Counted from the stretch's first letter, positions 54,363-63,655 are shown. The stretch: 64,000 bases of DNA from an uncultured Oscillospiraceae bacterium (GCA_944383165.1 CALWON010000003.1:1-64000), one strand, 5' to 3'. Made by a program: numbers and translations. Notes: a model not told the origin generated them from the letters alone.

Positions 54363-54697
54363 TGGCTACTCCCTCCTTCAAGGAATGTGTGGCATTTGAT
54401 TTACAGCATACCTTTCTGAACACCTTGGAACATGCAGAAATCTGTACCATTGATGGGCGTGAACTGCCTGTGATTGTGGATGATGATGCCCTGTTAAAGA
54501 GAGATGCAGCCAGAGGTGGTGTCCATATGGATGGGCTATATAAGACCAGAAGGCTTATTTATGTGTCCAAACATGACTATGGTGGACGACCACGGTCAGG
54601 AAAACCGCTGAATTTAAACGGCAGGGAGTACCGAGTGGTACAGGCTGAGGAATCTGCTGGATTGTTGTCCATTGAAATTGAGGCGATTCGTACATGA
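54362..54697 (+). CDS. Head-tail attachment protein, gpFII-like
   Basis: A 111-aa protein (CTIDGRELPVIVDDDALLKR, then YKTRRLIYVSKHDYGGRP, ending NGREYRVVQAEESAGLLSIE). Size, order and the final ...YRVVxAxExxGLLxIxI pattern resemble lambda gpFII-type attachment proteins. ATG overlaps the previous stop (TGATGG). Confidence 0.72.
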   Translation: MATPSFKECVAFDLQHTFLNTLEHAEICTIDGRELPVIVDDDALLKRDAARGGVHMDGLYKTRRLIYVSKHDYGGRPRSGKPLNLNGREYRVVQAEESAGLLSIEIEAIRT

Positions 54698-55347
54698 TTC
54701 AGATTGAAGTTGATACCAGAGAAGAAATCAGAGCCATTGCCCAGCAGTTGGGCAATCTCTCTGATCAGGCTCCCGAAATTTTGCGACTATCCATCAATGC
54801 AGCTGCCAGAAAAGTCCGAAAAGGCATTGTAAAAGAAGTGGGAGACACCTATACCATTAAACCAAAGATTTTAAAGGACAGAAAAAAGGGTGCCCCAACT
54901 GTGACAACTGCAAAGCCAGGCACACTGGGGGCAATCATTCGCTCCAAAGGTCCTTACAATGACTTAATAGACTTTATGACACGACCAAGCAATGCCGGAG
55001 TGAAGGTGAAGGTATTGCAGTCCAGTGCATTGAGAACACTGGAAGTAGACAATGCAAAGGCATTCATCACTCAATTTGCTACAGAACATATTACAGTGGT
55101 GCAAAGGCAGCCAGGGCAGACCTATACCATGAAAGGGGCACAGAAGCGAATTGAGAAATACGGCTACCCACATCGTGGAGCGTGGCCAGACCTGACCCGT
55201 ATCAAAAAGCTGCTGGGACCAGCTGTTCCCAGTATGATGCAAAATGAGGACATTCAGCTACAGGCAAGGGATACCCTAAACACTGTACTCCAAGAAGAAA
55301 TTGAGAAAAGAATCAGAAAAACCATGCGAAACGGAGGTGTAACATGA
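54694..55347 (+). CDS. Minor tail protein, gpZ-like
   Basis: A 217-aa basic protein (LSINAAARKVRKGIVKEVGD, then YTIKPKILKDRKKG) of the lambda minor tail protein Z/prophage tail-completion type, with a helical C-terminal end. It overlaps its neighbours by 4 nt on both sides, showing a tightly packed late operon. Confidence 0.78.
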   Translation: MIQIEVDTREEIRAIAQQLGNLSDQAPEILRLSINAAARKVRKGIVKEVGDTYTIKPKILKDRKKGAPTVTTAKPGTLGAIIRSKGPYNDLIDFMTRPSNAGVKVKVLQSSALRTLEVDNAKAFITQFATEHITVVQRQPGQTYTMKGAQKRIEKYGYPHRGAWPDLTRIKKLLGPAVPSMMQNEDIQLQARDTLNTVLQEEIEKRIRKTMRNGGVT

Positions 55348-55850
55348 CCCCAAGTGTGTTGCAAGATGCCCTTGTAAGCGAACTGGGAGATTTGCTTTCC
55401 CATGAAACCTATCCAAACTCCCGTGGAGAACATGTACCAATCAAGGTATATCCACAAGATTTACCCATTCAAAACAGCTTTGATGAGGAGGGGGAACCAT
55501 TTGAGAGTACCCCAGACCCCTATCTCATTGTGAGATTGAATGAGGGTAGTGTAGAGAATACCGACAGTGCCCAGACAGTGGATGTAATCCTGGTGATTTG
55601 TCTCTATGATAACCAAAGCAACCGCCAAGGGTATCGGGATGTGCTCCATGTGATGAACCAAATCATGGAGCGATATGGAAAAAATCAGATGGTTGGACCC
55701 ATGGAGTATGGAAGGACAGCCTTACCATTTACCCTTTTGTACCCTATCAAGTGGGTGATGCAGGACGATGATACTCACCCCTACTATTTTGGAGCCATGA
55801 ACCTGAAATTTGAGACACCAGCTGTGTGTCAGGAGGTGCCATTTACTTGA
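55344..55850 (+). CDS. Probable tail terminator/completion protein, 168 aa
   Basis: A 168-aa protein with strands such as PDPYLIVRLNEGSVENTD and VDVILVICLYDNQSNRQGYRDV. That pattern resembles gpU-type/minor capsid-like tail terminators that close the tail tube. The call relies on size and order just upstream of the sheath gene; no catalytic residues. Confidence 0.55.
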   Translation: MTPSVLQDALVSELGDLLSHETYPNSRGEHVPIKVYPQDLPIQNSFDEEGEPFESTPDPYLIVRLNEGSVENTDSAQTVDVILVICLYDNQSNRQGYRDVLHVMNQIMERYGKNQMVGPMEYGRTALPFTLLYPIKWVMQDDDTHPYYFGAMNLKFETPAVCQEVPFT

Positions 55851-56098
55851 GCAGAAAGAGAACTGTATCCACATCCAATCAAATGGTCTATGTGGGACCA
55901 ACCATTCCTCATGTTGTCAAACAAAATACCAGCTATCTGAATGGACTGCCAGACCCACTTCTTCAGAAGATGGAACAACAGCCTGCAATCAAGGGACTTG
56001 TCATTCCACTGGATGAGTACCCAGAAGCACTGAGACAGTTGCGGGAAGGACAGGGACCGATTTATCGCCTGTTCTGTGCAGTCCAGACCAGTCTGTAA
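55847..56098 (+). CDS. Small tail-region protein, 83 aa
   Basis: Unrecognised small basic protein (SRKRTVSTSNQMVYVGPTIP, then LIPLDEYPEALRQLREGQG). The start is probably TTG 55847, with GGAGGTG 8 nt upstream, overlapping the preceding stop. Proteins of this size directly before the sheath gene are common in myoprophages; role unknown. Confidence 0.62.
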   Translation: MSRKRTVSTSNQMVYVGPTIPHVVKQNTSYLNGLPDPLLQKMEQQPAIKGLVIPLDEYPEALRQLREGQGPIYRLFCAVQTSL

Positions 56099-56113
56099 AA
56101 AGGAGAAATTTGT

Positions 56114-57571
56114 ATGAGTTATTCTCATGGTGTCTATATCCAAGACCTGGCTACCAGTCTAACCACTCCCATTGAGGGTTCCGCTGGGTTACAGGTGATT
56201 TTTGGAACTGCACCAGTACATCTATCGGCAGACCCGTACCATACAGCCAATGAACCAAAGTTGTGCTACAGCTTTGCAGAGTGTCAAACCAATTTGGGGT
56301 ACTCAGATGACTTTGATACCTTCACTTTGTGCCAGTCTATGGATGCCTGTTTTCGTGTATTTAATGTAGCACCTATTATCCTTGTCAACGTCCTTGACCC
56401 CAACAAGGAGGAGCATATTACAGACAACATGGAGGAATCTGTCCCAGTTACAGACAGTGAAGTGGTATATGCAAAACCCTATGTACTGCTTCCCAGTCTG
56501 GTGGTGAAGCATCAGGATGAGACACTGGTGCAGGGACAGGACTATCTTGCTATGCATAATGATACTGGCAATGTGGTCATTACTGTGCTGAAAGAGGGAG
56601 CAGCCAGTGCAGATGCACTGACCATTTCCAGTAAAAGTCTCAATCCGGCTGAGGTGGATAAAGCAGACATTGTGGGTGGTGTGGATGTGGCAACAGGGAA
56701 GGAAAAGGGGTTGGAACTGGTGCGTCAGATTTATCCTGCCCTTGGTCTGGTGCCTGGTCTGCTTCTTGCTCCTGGTTGGAGCCATGATCCCGTTGTGGCA
56801 GCAGCTCTGCAAGCCAAGACAGAGGGAATCAATGGCAGCTTTGTATGTAATACCATTCTGGATATTCCAACAGGTGAGGGTGGTGCCAAGGTATACACAG
56901 AAGTGAAAACTGCAAAAGAGAGTCTGGGAGCGTCTTCTGCCCATGCCATTGCCCTGTGGCCTATGGTAGCAGTAGGTGAAAAGAAGTATTTTTACTCTGC
57001 CATGTATGGAGCTTTGACCGCCTATACAGATGCAGAAAATGGAGATGTTCCATATGCCAGTCCCTCCAACCGTGCATTGAAAGTGACTTCTACTGTGCTG
57101 GAGGATGGGACAGTGGTGCGGATTGACCAGGAACAGGCAAATCTGCTCAATGGACAGGGGGTGGTCACGGCAATCAATGCCAATGGCTATAAGGCATGGG
57201 GAAACAATACAGCTGCCTATCCCTCTATCACTGATCCGAAGGACAGATGGATTCCAGTCCGGCGTTTCTTTGACTGGGATGGCAATAACTTCATTTTGAC
57301 CTACTTCCAGAAGGTAGACCAGCCAGCCAATACCCGACTCATTCAGTCTATTGTGGACAGTCAGAACATCATTGGGAATGGCTATGTTGCCCGTGGCTAC
57401 TGTGCCGGATATAAGGTGGAGTTTCGCAGCGATGAAAATCCCATTACGGACTTGCTCAACGGCAAGCTGACCGTCCATACCTCTTTTGCCCCATATCTGC
57501 CAGCGGAAACCATCACCAACATCAGAGAGTATGACACAGCTGCACTGGAAAGTGCTCTGACAGGAGGTTAA
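56114..57571 (+). CDS. Contractile tail sheath protein
   Basis: A 485-aa sheath subunit, which defines the phage as a myovirus. Visible are the N-terminal beta strand (GVYIQDLATSLTTPIEGSAG), a central variable domain and the conserved C-terminal sheath domain with DPKDRWIPVRRFFDW, QSIVDSQNIIGNGYVARGYC and the end LPAETITNIREYDTAALES, close to P2 FI/Mu L. Followed by the tube gene after one base. Confidence 0.94.
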   Translation: MSYSHGVYIQDLATSLTTPIEGSAGLQVIFGTAPVHLSADPYHTANEPKLCYSFAECQTNLGYSDDFDTFTLCQSMDACFRVFNVAPIILVNVLDPNKEEHITDNMEESVPVTDSEVVYAKPYVLLPSLVVKHQDETLVQGQDYLAMHNDTGNVVITVLKEGAASADALTISSKSLNPAEVDKADIVGGVDVATGKEKGLELVRQIYPALGLVPGLLLAPGWSHDPVVAAALQAKTEGINGSFVCNTILDIPTGEGGAKVYTEVKTAKESLGASSAHAIALWPMVAVGEKKYFYSAMYGALTAYTDAENGDVPYASPSNRALKVTSTVLEDGTVVRIDQEQANLLNGQGVVTAINANGYKAWGNNTAAYPSITDPKDRWIPVRRFFDWDGNNFILTYFQKVDQPANTRLIQSIVDSQNIIGNGYVARGYCAGYKVEFRSDENPITDLLNGKLTVHTSFAPYLPAETITNIREYDTAALESALTGG

Positions 57572-57572
57572 T

Positions 57573-58094
57573 ATGGCAACACAAACTATCCCAAGTAAAA
57601 TCAATGACTACAATGTGTATAACGAAGGAGAACGTCTCATTGGTATGGGTTCGGAAGTATCCTTGCCCGATGTGGAACATATCACGGATACCCTCAGTGG
57701 TGCGGGGATTATGGGTGAGATTGATGACCCTGCGGTTGGTCAAATCAGTGCCATGTCTATGGAGATTCCATTCCGGTTGCTGGATCAAGAGGCATTTAAC
57801 CTGATGGATTTAAGAAAGGCAAACCAACTCACCTTACGAGGAGCACAGCAGACATTGGATTCCAATGGAAATACATTGGTTCGTCCCATGCGTGTTGTGG
57901 TTGCTGGCAAATCCACCAAGCTGGCTTTGGGGACGGCAAAGCGTGCAGGGGCAATGGACAGCAGTGTGACGTTGTCAGTGACTTACCTGCTCATCGAGGT
58001 GGATGGGGTAACGATGCTGGAATTAGATAAACTCAATCAAGTATTTAAAGTCAATGGGGTAGACCTGTTGGCAGAAATTAAGGAGATGTGTTAA
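57573..58094 (+). CDS. Tail tube protein
   Basis: A 173-aa P2 FII-type tube protein (TQTIPSKINDYNVYNEGER, LIGMGSEVSLPDVEHITDTL, then SVTLSVTYLLIEVDGVTMLE with KLNQVFKVNGVDLL). It forms the inner tube driven through the cell envelope on sheath contraction. Position directly after the sheath is diagnostic. Confidence 0.93.
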   Translation: MATQTIPSKINDYNVYNEGERLIGMGSEVSLPDVEHITDTLSGAGIMGEIDDPAVGQISAMSMEIPFRLLDQEAFNLMDLRKANQLTLRGAQQTLDSNGNTLVRPMRVVVAGKSTKLALGTAKRAGAMDSSVTLSVTYLLIEVDGVTMLELDKLNQVFKVNGVDLLAEIKEMC

Positions 58095-58493
58095 ATGGAA
58101 GCAATCGGGAAGAATCTGACTGCGGAAGAAAAGGAACTGCTGGGGGTTAAACCGGAGCACTCAGAGGCACAGGAAGCAATGGGAAGCATGGAAGAAAATG
58201 AGGAGGAATTGAGCACTATCGTTCGATTCAAAACCCCATATGTATTTGAGGGAAACACCTATACCCATGTGGACTTGAGTGGACTTGAACATATGACAGC
58301 AGGAGATGTGATTCGAGTGGCGAATATGCTCAAGAAAAACAATGATTTGGTACCTGAATTGTCTATGAATTTCGCCTGTATTATGGCTGCCAGAGCCAGC
58401 AAGAAGCCAGTGGAGTTCTTTCTGCGGCTGCCGGCACGGGATGCCATGAAGGTGAAAAATACAGTGGTGGGTTTTATGTTCGGCACGGATTAA
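58095..58493 (+). CDS. Tail assembly chaperone, short form (gpE-like)
   Basis: A 132-aa protein (RFKTPYVFEGNTYTHVDLSGL, HMTAGDVIRVANMLKKNN, then RASKKPVEFFLRLPARDAMKV) of the P2 gpE/phage tail assembly type. It ends at TAA 58491-58493. The -1 frame stays open across its end with a slippery heptamer at 58469-58475, so this is the unshifted product of a chaperone pair that helps the tape measure protein assemble the tail. Confidence 0.88.
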   Translation: MEAIGKNLTAEEKELLGVKPEHSEAQEAMGSMEENEEELSTIVRFKTPYVFEGNTYTHVDLSGLEHMTAGDVIRVANMLKKNNDLVPELSMNFACIMAARASKKPVEFFLRLPARDAMKVKNTVVGFMFGTD

Positions 58494-58669
58494 GTGCCAT
58501 CCAGCCGGAGGAGCTGCTGGAATTGATTGTAACCTTGTCGATACAGCTCCACTGTGGGGTGGACTACTTACAGTCTATTCCATTGACGGAGCTTCAGCAG
58601 TTGACGGAGGTGGTGATAGAGGTTGGGAAGAACCTTAGAATTTGCAATCAGAATAGCAGGAAGAATTGA
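58095..58669 (+). CDS. Tail assembly chaperone, frameshifted long form (E+E' type)
   Basis: A -1 slip at G-GGT-TTT (58469-58475) joins the first ~127 codons to a downstream frame reading YVRHGLSAIQPEELLELIV, then TLSIQLHCGVDYLQSIPLTE and ending at TGA 58667-58669, for about 191 aa. The extension is protein-like (helical, amphipathic), lacks its own start signals, and overlaps the tape measure gene start at 58623. The short and long chaperone forms coat the tape measure in P2 and lambda. Confidence 0.82.
58469..58475 (+). promoter_or_regulatory. Programmed -1 ribosomal frameshift site
   Basis: The heptamer G GGT TTT, in phase with the zero frame, fits the X-XXY-YYZ rule. It sits 15 nt before the zero-frame stop and leads into the open -1 frame of the tail chaperone. 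Confidence 0.8.
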
Positions 58670-61370
58670 ACGGTCAGTGGGAACTGCTTTTACAAATGCA
58701 CAAAGGCAGATTGACAAGCTACAGGGAGCAGCAAACGCTATGTCCAATGCTGTCGCAGTCGGAAGTGCAACAGTGGGTGGTGCAGCAGTCAAAGCAACCA
58801 AAGAACTGCTTGACCTGGGTGGAGCATGGCAGACTGCCACCAATCAGGTGTCCGCAGCCACAGGAGCAACAGGGGCAGAGTTGGAGGAGCTGCGTGACAT
58901 TATGGAGGCAGTCTACGCCAACAACTTTGGGGATGGTCTGGATGATATTGTAGATACATTGGCTCTGGTGGATAACAATATGGGAAATCTCCCAAAAGAA
59001 GAGCTCCAGACCGCAACAGAAAGTGCCATTGCCTTGCGAGATGCCCTTAGTTATGATGCAGAGGAGACCATCCGAGCAGCGGAGGCACTGCGAAAGAATT
59101 TTGGTGGTTCTGCAGAACAGGCATTTGGCATGATTGCAGCTGGAGCACAGAACGGACTGGACTACTCAGGGGAGCTGTTGGACACAATTTCTGAGTATTC
59201 CAGCCAGTTTGCAAAGCTGGGTTTTGATGCAAATGGGATGTTTCATCTGCTCCAATCAGGGGCAGACAGTACCGCATGGAATTTGGACAAGGTGGGCGAT
59301 GCCATCAAGGAATTTTCTATTCGTGCCATTGATGGAAGCGATACTACTGTAGCTGCTTTTCGGTCATTGGGATTTAATGCTCAAACCATGATGACAACCA
59401 TTGCTGGTGGCGGTGATGCTGCAAATAAAGCGTTCTATGATATTCTGGACAGTCTGTTGGCAGTAGAGGATCAGGTGAAACGGGATTCCATAGGTGTATC
59501 CCTCTTTGGCACCATGTGGGAGGATTTAGGGGTGGAAGCTATGACAGCCCTATCCCAGACCTCAGATGCTGCCTATGATGCAGAGTCTGCACTGGCACAA
59601 ATCAATGCAGTCAAATACAACGACTTGGACAGTGTGCTGGAGGGGTTGAGGCGAAAACTGGAGTTATCTATGCTTCCGGCAGCGGATGCTCTGTATCAGT
59701 CCCTACTCAATGAAATGCCACAACTGGAAGCAGCGATGGATGAAGTTGCTCCCATATTGGGAGAACTGGCAGGAGACTTTGCTTCAGATGCAGCTGGATT
59801 TGTGGCAGAAAATCTGCCCGGTTTTGTACAAGCAATACAGGACTTGGTACAGGAGACAAAGACTGCTTATCAGGAGGTTAAGCCACTATTGTCTTTTTTG
59901 TGGGAGAACAAGAAAGCAGTTCTGGGCGTAGTTGCCGGACTTAGAATTCTTGGTTCCACACTGAATGGTGTAAGCACGGCATTTACAGCATTAAACAACA
60001 TAAAAACTTACTCTGCACTGTTTGTGACATGGGCAAAGGCTACATCATTGCTAACGATTGCTAAGATTAAGGACAAGGCTGAAACAGTGGCAATCTATGG
60101 TCTGCTTGCAAAAGATGCAGTTATGAGAGCAAAGGACACCGCAGCAACCATTGCAAATACTGCGGCAGTGAAAGCAAGTAGTATAGCCAGAAAGGCAGGT
60201 AATGGAGTCAGTACAGCAGCCTCTTTTGCAGTTAGTGCAGCAGTAAAGGCAAAGGATACCACAGCAACCATTGCAAACACTGCGGCAGTAAAAGCAAGTA
60301 ATATAGCCAGAAAGGCAGGTAATGGGGTCAGTACAGCAGCCTCTTTTGTGGTCAGTACAGCAGCAAAGGCGAAGGATACTGTAGCAACTATTGCAAATAC
60401 TGTGGCAGTAAAGACCAGTACCATAGCGAGAATGGCAGGTAATGGAGTCAATACAGCAGCCTCTTTTGTGGTCAGTACAGCAGCAAAGGTAAAGGATACA
60501 GCAGTGACAGGAGCTCACACAGCTGCTACAACTGTAAATACAGTAGCGCAAAAAGCAGCAACAGTTGCATCTTACACATTGGGTACTGCAATAAAATTTG
60601 CAACTGGACCTATGGGATTGGCTGTTACAGCTATTATGGCACTTATAACTGCTGGTGTACTCCTTTACCAAAACTGGGACACTATAAAGGCACAAGCATT
60701 AAAATTGTGGGACATGTTTTCTGTCACTTTCCCTGGAGCTGCTGCTGTAGTAGGTGCATGGGGTAAAAGCATTCTTGCAGCCGTTGATAACGTAAAAGCC
60801 ATTTTCAACAACATCATTGACTTTATCAACAACGTTTTTGCAGGGAACTGGACAGGGGCATGGCAGAATATCGTGAATATCTTCGGGAACTTGTTTGGCA
60901 TGTTGGGTAATTTGGCAAAAGCTCCTATCAATGCAGTTATTTCTGCTATCAACTATATCATCGGGCAAATCAATAGTCTGAGTTTCACAGTACCGGACTG
61001 GGTACCAGGAGATTTGGCAGGGCAAACCTTTGGATTTGCACTTCCCACCATTCCACAACTTGCCAAAGGTGGTATCGCCACAAGTGCTACCCTTGCAGAA
61101 ATTGGTGAGGGAAGCGAGCCAGAAGCTGTGTTGCCTCTGAGCAAGCTTGCCCAGTTACTGAAGCAGTACACTGGCACAAATCCACCAAAAGACAATAAGC
61201 CCACTGAGAACGGAAACTCAGTGATGCAGTTTGCTCCTGTGTTCCATTTTTATGGAAATGTGACCAAAGAGGAGGCTGTAGAAGCTGGACGCCTGAGTTT
61301 TGCAGAGTTCAAACGGCTCTATAAGCAGATGAAAGAGGAAGAAAAGCGAAAGAAATTTGCTCCAGTGTAA
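58623..61370 (+). CDS. Tail tape measure protein
   Basis: A 915-aa protein that sets tail length. The N-terminal region (1-350) is long and helical, with TMP-type segments (LEELRDIMEAVYANNFGDG, DYSGELLDTISEYSSQFAKLG). The middle (about 420-640) includes three exact-length 40-residue tandem repeats. Hydrophobic stretches near 650-680 (GLAVTAIMALITAGVLLY) and 700-800 may form the membrane pore on DNA entry. The C-terminus has GGIATSATLAEIGEGSEPEAV, common to TMPs. Start TTG 58623 follows GGAGGTGG. Confidence 0.93.
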   Translation: MGRTLEFAIRIAGRIERSVGTAFTNAQRQIDKLQGAANAMSNAVAVGSATVGGAAVKATKELLDLGGAWQTATNQVSAATGATGAELEELRDIMEAVYANNFGDGLDDIVDTLALVDNNMGNLPKEELQTATESAIALRDALSYDAEETIRAAEALRKNFGGSAEQAFGMIAAGAQNGLDYSGELLDTISEYSSQFAKLGFDANGMFHLLQSGADSTAWNLDKVGDAIKEFSIRAIDGSDTTVAAFRSLGFNAQTMMTTIAGGGDAANKAFYDILDSLLAVEDQVKRDSIGVSLFGTMWEDLGVEAMTALSQTSDAAYDAESALAQINAVKYNDLDSVLEGLRRKLELSMLPAADALYQSLLNEMPQLEAAMDEVAPILGELAGDFASDAAGFVAENLPGFVQAIQDLVQETKTAYQEVKPLLSFLWENKKAVLGVVAGLRILGSTLNGVSTAFTALNNIKTYSALFVTWAKATSLLTIAKIKDKAETVAIYGLLAKDAVMRAKDTAATIANTAAVKASSIARKAGNGVSTAASFAVSAAVKAKDTTATIANTAAVKASNIARKAGNGVSTAASFVVSTAAKAKDTVATIANTVAVKTSTIARMAGNGVNTAASFVVSTAAKVKDTAVTGAHTAATTVNTVAQKAATVASYTLGTAIKFATGPMGLAVTAIMALITAGVLLYQNWDTIKAQALKLWDMFSVTFPGAAAVVGAWGKSILAAVDNVKAIFNNIIDFINNVFAGNWTGAWQNIVNIFGNLFGMLGNLAKAPINAVISAINYIIGQINSLSFTVPDWVPGDLAGQTFGFALPTIPQLAKGGIATSATLAEIGEGSEPEAVLPLSKLAQLLKQYTGTNPPKDNKPTENGNSVMQFAPVFHFYGNVTKEEAVEAGRLSFAEFKRLYKQMKEEEKRKKFAPV
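60129..60488 (+). repeat. Three tandem 120-bp repeats in the tape measure gene
   Basis: Units at 60129-60248, 60249-60368 and 60369-60488, with a decayed fourth from 60489. Each encodes AKDTAATIANTAAVK followed by AS-IARKAGNGVSTAASF. Copies are similar but not identical, and exactly in phase at 40 codons. Confidence 0.9.
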
Positions 61371-61385
61371 GGAGGTGGGCAATGC

Positions 61386-61595
61386 ATGGCAACTACATAC
61401 ACCACAAAAGAGGGGGATGTCTGGGATGCCATTTCTTATCAGGTTTATGGAAGTACCTCTTATGTTGGCTATTTGATGGAACATAACCTCCCATTGGTAG
61501 ATACCTTTGTGTTTGATGCTGGTGTGGTGATTCAAGTGCCAGATTTGCCCACCACAAGTAGCAGTCAACTGCCCATCTGGAGGGTGTCTGGATGA
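61386..61595 (+). CDS. Tail protein X (LysM-like)
   Basis: A 69-aa P2 gpX-type protein. The opening TTYTTKEGDVWDAISYQVYG with VIQVPDLP later is a LysM-like fold. It lies between tape measure and late control D genes, as in P2. It overlaps the D gene by 4 nt. Confidence 0.87.
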   Translation: MATTYTTKEGDVWDAISYQVYGSTSYVGYLMEHNLPLVDTFVFDAGVVIQVPDLPTTSSSQLPIWRVSG

Positions 61596-62884
61596 AAACA
61601 CGCAGAGCAACCATCGACTTGACATGGAATGGAGCTGCGGTTACCACAAAGCTGAAGGATTTCCTGCTGTCTGCCACCTACACAGATCCAGCCTGTGGGG
61701 AGGCAGACAGTCTGGAACTGTCGCTCCGTAACAATGGACTACAGTGGTCTACCGCATGGAAGCCACAAAAGGGGGACTCTCTCTATGGAGAAATTCATTT
61801 AGAGCATTGGGACAAAGAAGGAGACAGCAGAACCCTGCCTCTGGGACAGTTTATTCTGGATTCTTACTCCTTCTCTGGGTTTCCTCAAACTGCAACCATA
61901 CAAGGGGTTTCTACTCCGGCAGATGGGGGGTTTGCAGGTACCAAACGAGATAAGGTGTGGGAGCAGGTAACAGTGGAGGAGATTGGCAAAGAGATTGCCA
62001 GTCGAGCCGGAATCCGCTTTATTTGGGATGTGGAGGCAGTTCCTCTGGTGCTGATCAGCGTGGAACAGAGCCAGCAGACGGATGCAGAGTTTTACCAGTC
62101 CTTGTGTGAGGATTATGGCTACGCCTTCAAGGTGTACGCACAGAAAATGGTGGTGTATGACCGTGAAGAATATAAAAAACGGGATTCTGTTGGAACGATA
62201 TCTGTGGAGGAATTGCAGGATTATAGTTGGACAACTTCTCTTGCTGGTACTTATACAGGTGGTCAGTACAGTTATACCGACCCATATACAGAACAAACCA
62301 TCACAGCCACACTGGGAGGCGGTACACGCCTTCTGGTGGTGTCCGGTGAGGCAAGCAGTCAGGCAGATGCACAGCGAAAGTTACAGGCAGCCATAGACGA
62401 GGCAAATCACAGTGCCACTACTGCCAGTATTACCATCATGGGCAATGCCAAACTGGTAGCCAGTCAGTGTATTGACCTGGTGGGACTGGGATTGTTATCA
62501 GGAAAATACTTCATTGACAGCATTACACATACCATCGGCTCAGGGTACACCATGGGGTTGGAGCTGTCCCTGGTAGACAATATGACCGATGCAGCGTTAC
62601 AGGACGCAGTGACACGGCTCTCACTGGTGGGAGTGATGGCTTCTCCAGACTATTGGCTGATTCATGCAAAGGATTTGCCCTATTTGGATGGGTTGATTCT
62701 CAGTTTGTCTGCTATCATCCGAACCAATCAGGGTGGCAGCAGTGTCACCACGTTGTCGGAGGCACTCTCTGTGCTGGCAGCCAAAGGAGCAATCAATTCT
62801 CCTGATTATTGGTCTGCCAATGCTTCTGCTGTCCCATGGCTGGACACTTTGTTGATTTCTGCTGCCAATGCACTGACACCATAG
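61592..62884 (+). CDS. Phage late control protein D-like / baseplate hub
   Basis: A 430-aa P2 gpD-type protein forming the hub at the tube end, related to VgrG/gp27 folds. Visible are TKLKDFLLSATYTDPACGEAD, GDSLYGEIHLEHWDKEGDSR, QFILDSYSFSGFP and a middle domain with QSLCEDYGYAFKVY. The C-terminal ~110 residues (after SLVDNMTDAAL) include a region with two repeats of SPDYW, probably a fused extra segment. Confidence 0.85.
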   Translation: MKTRRATIDLTWNGAAVTTKLKDFLLSATYTDPACGEADSLELSLRNNGLQWSTAWKPQKGDSLYGEIHLEHWDKEGDSRTLPLGQFILDSYSFSGFPQTATIQGVSTPADGGFAGTKRDKVWEQVTVEEIGKEIASRAGIRFIWDVEAVPLVLISVEQSQQTDAEFYQSLCEDYGYAFKVYAQKMVVYDREEYKKRDSVGTISVEELQDYSWTTSLAGTYTGGQYSYTDPYTEQTITATLGGGTRLLVVSGEASSQADAQRKLQAAIDEANHSATTASITIMGNAKLVASQCIDLVGLGLLSGKYFIDSITHTIGSGYTMGLELSLVDNMTDAALQDAVTRLSLVGVMASPDYWLIHAKDLPYLDGLILSLSAIIRTNQGGSSVTTLSEALSVLAAKGAINSPDYWSANASAVPWLDTLLISAANALTP

Positions 62885-62894
62885 GAGGGATTCC

Positions 62895-63266
62895 ATGAAA
62901 ATAGGGAAAATATCATCTATTGATTATGAACAGGGTATGGTGAGAGTGACCTATCCAGACCGTGGAAATAGTGTTTCCCCACCGATGCCTATGCTCTCAG
63001 AGGTCTACCACATGCCACAGGTAGGAGATTTGGTGCTGGTTGCAGGGCTATCCACCAGTGGTGCAGGGGTAGTGCTGGGTAAGTTCTGGACAAAGGAAAA
63101 TCAGCCTGCTACCAGTGGAAAAGGTGTCTTTTGCCACCAGCTGGGCAATGAGAACGGGCAAGCTGTCATTTCCTATGATGGTTCTGTCCTTTCTATCACA
63201 ACAAAAGGCAGTCTGACCCTAAATGGAGCTCAGGTCATTGTGAATGGGCGGGTGATTTCCCCATGA
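62895..63266 (+). CDS. Baseplate assembly protein V / spike
   Basis: A 123-aa gpV-type protein. An OB-fold (VRVTYPDRGNSVSPPMPMLSE, MPQVGDLVLVAGLSTSGAG) is followed by repetitive strands (VISYDGSVLSITTKGSLTLN) of a trimeric spike. It is shorter than P2 V (211 aa), so the spike is small or shared with another gene. Confidence 0.83.
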   Translation: MKIGKISSIDYEQGMVRVTYPDRGNSVSPPMPMLSEVYHMPQVGDLVLVAGLSTSGAGVVLGKFWTKENQPATSGKGVFCHQLGNENGQAVISYDGSVLSITTKGSLTLNGAQVIVNGRVISP

Positions 63267-63655
63267 TTGGTACATTAGGCTCTAAGATTGTATTTGAAAC
63301 CAGCGACCAGAGGATTTTTACCTTTCAAGACATGACATTGGAAGCCTCCAGCCGATGGAGCAGCCACGAAGTGGCATTGACAAAGCCCAAACGGGAGTAT
63401 TTAGGGCCAGGAGCAAAAACTTTGAGTTTCACCATACAGCTTAGTGCCACTCATGGAGTAAAACCGAGAGCCACATTGGATGCAATCACAGAAATGGTGG
63501 AAAAGGGCAATGCAGAATATCTGATTATTGGTCTGAGACCTGTGGGAGAAAACCCGTTCTGCCTGACAAGTGTCAGTCAGACATGGGACACTGTATTTGC
63601 ATCTGGAGAGCTGTACCGTGCCACACTGTCTATCTCATTGGAGGAATATACATGA
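63263..63655 (+). CDS. Tail protein U (P2 GpU-like)
   Basis: A 130-aa protein with the P2 GpU pattern: IGTLGSKIVFETSDQRIFTF near the N-terminus, SSRWSSHEVALTKPKREYLG, then TISFTIQLSATHG-type TLSFTIQLSATHGVKPRAT. Overlaps gpV and the next gene by 4 nt each (ATGA-type junctions). Confidence 0.88.
   Translation: MIGTLGSKIVFETSDQRIFTFQDMTLEASSRWSSHEVALTKPKREYLGPGAKTLSFTIQLSATHGVKPRATLDAITEMVEKGNAEYLIIGLRPVGENPFCLTSVSQTWDTVFASGELYRATLSISLEEYT

Noticed and set aside
56303-57604. 433-codon minus-strand frame in the tail sheath gene
   Set aside because: Antisense shadow of the sheath gene, Cys/His-rich, no start signals.
60129-60488. Tandem repeats as a CRISPR array
   Set aside because: Units are contiguous, 120 bp, in codon phase and part of the tape measure coding sequence; there are no spacers.
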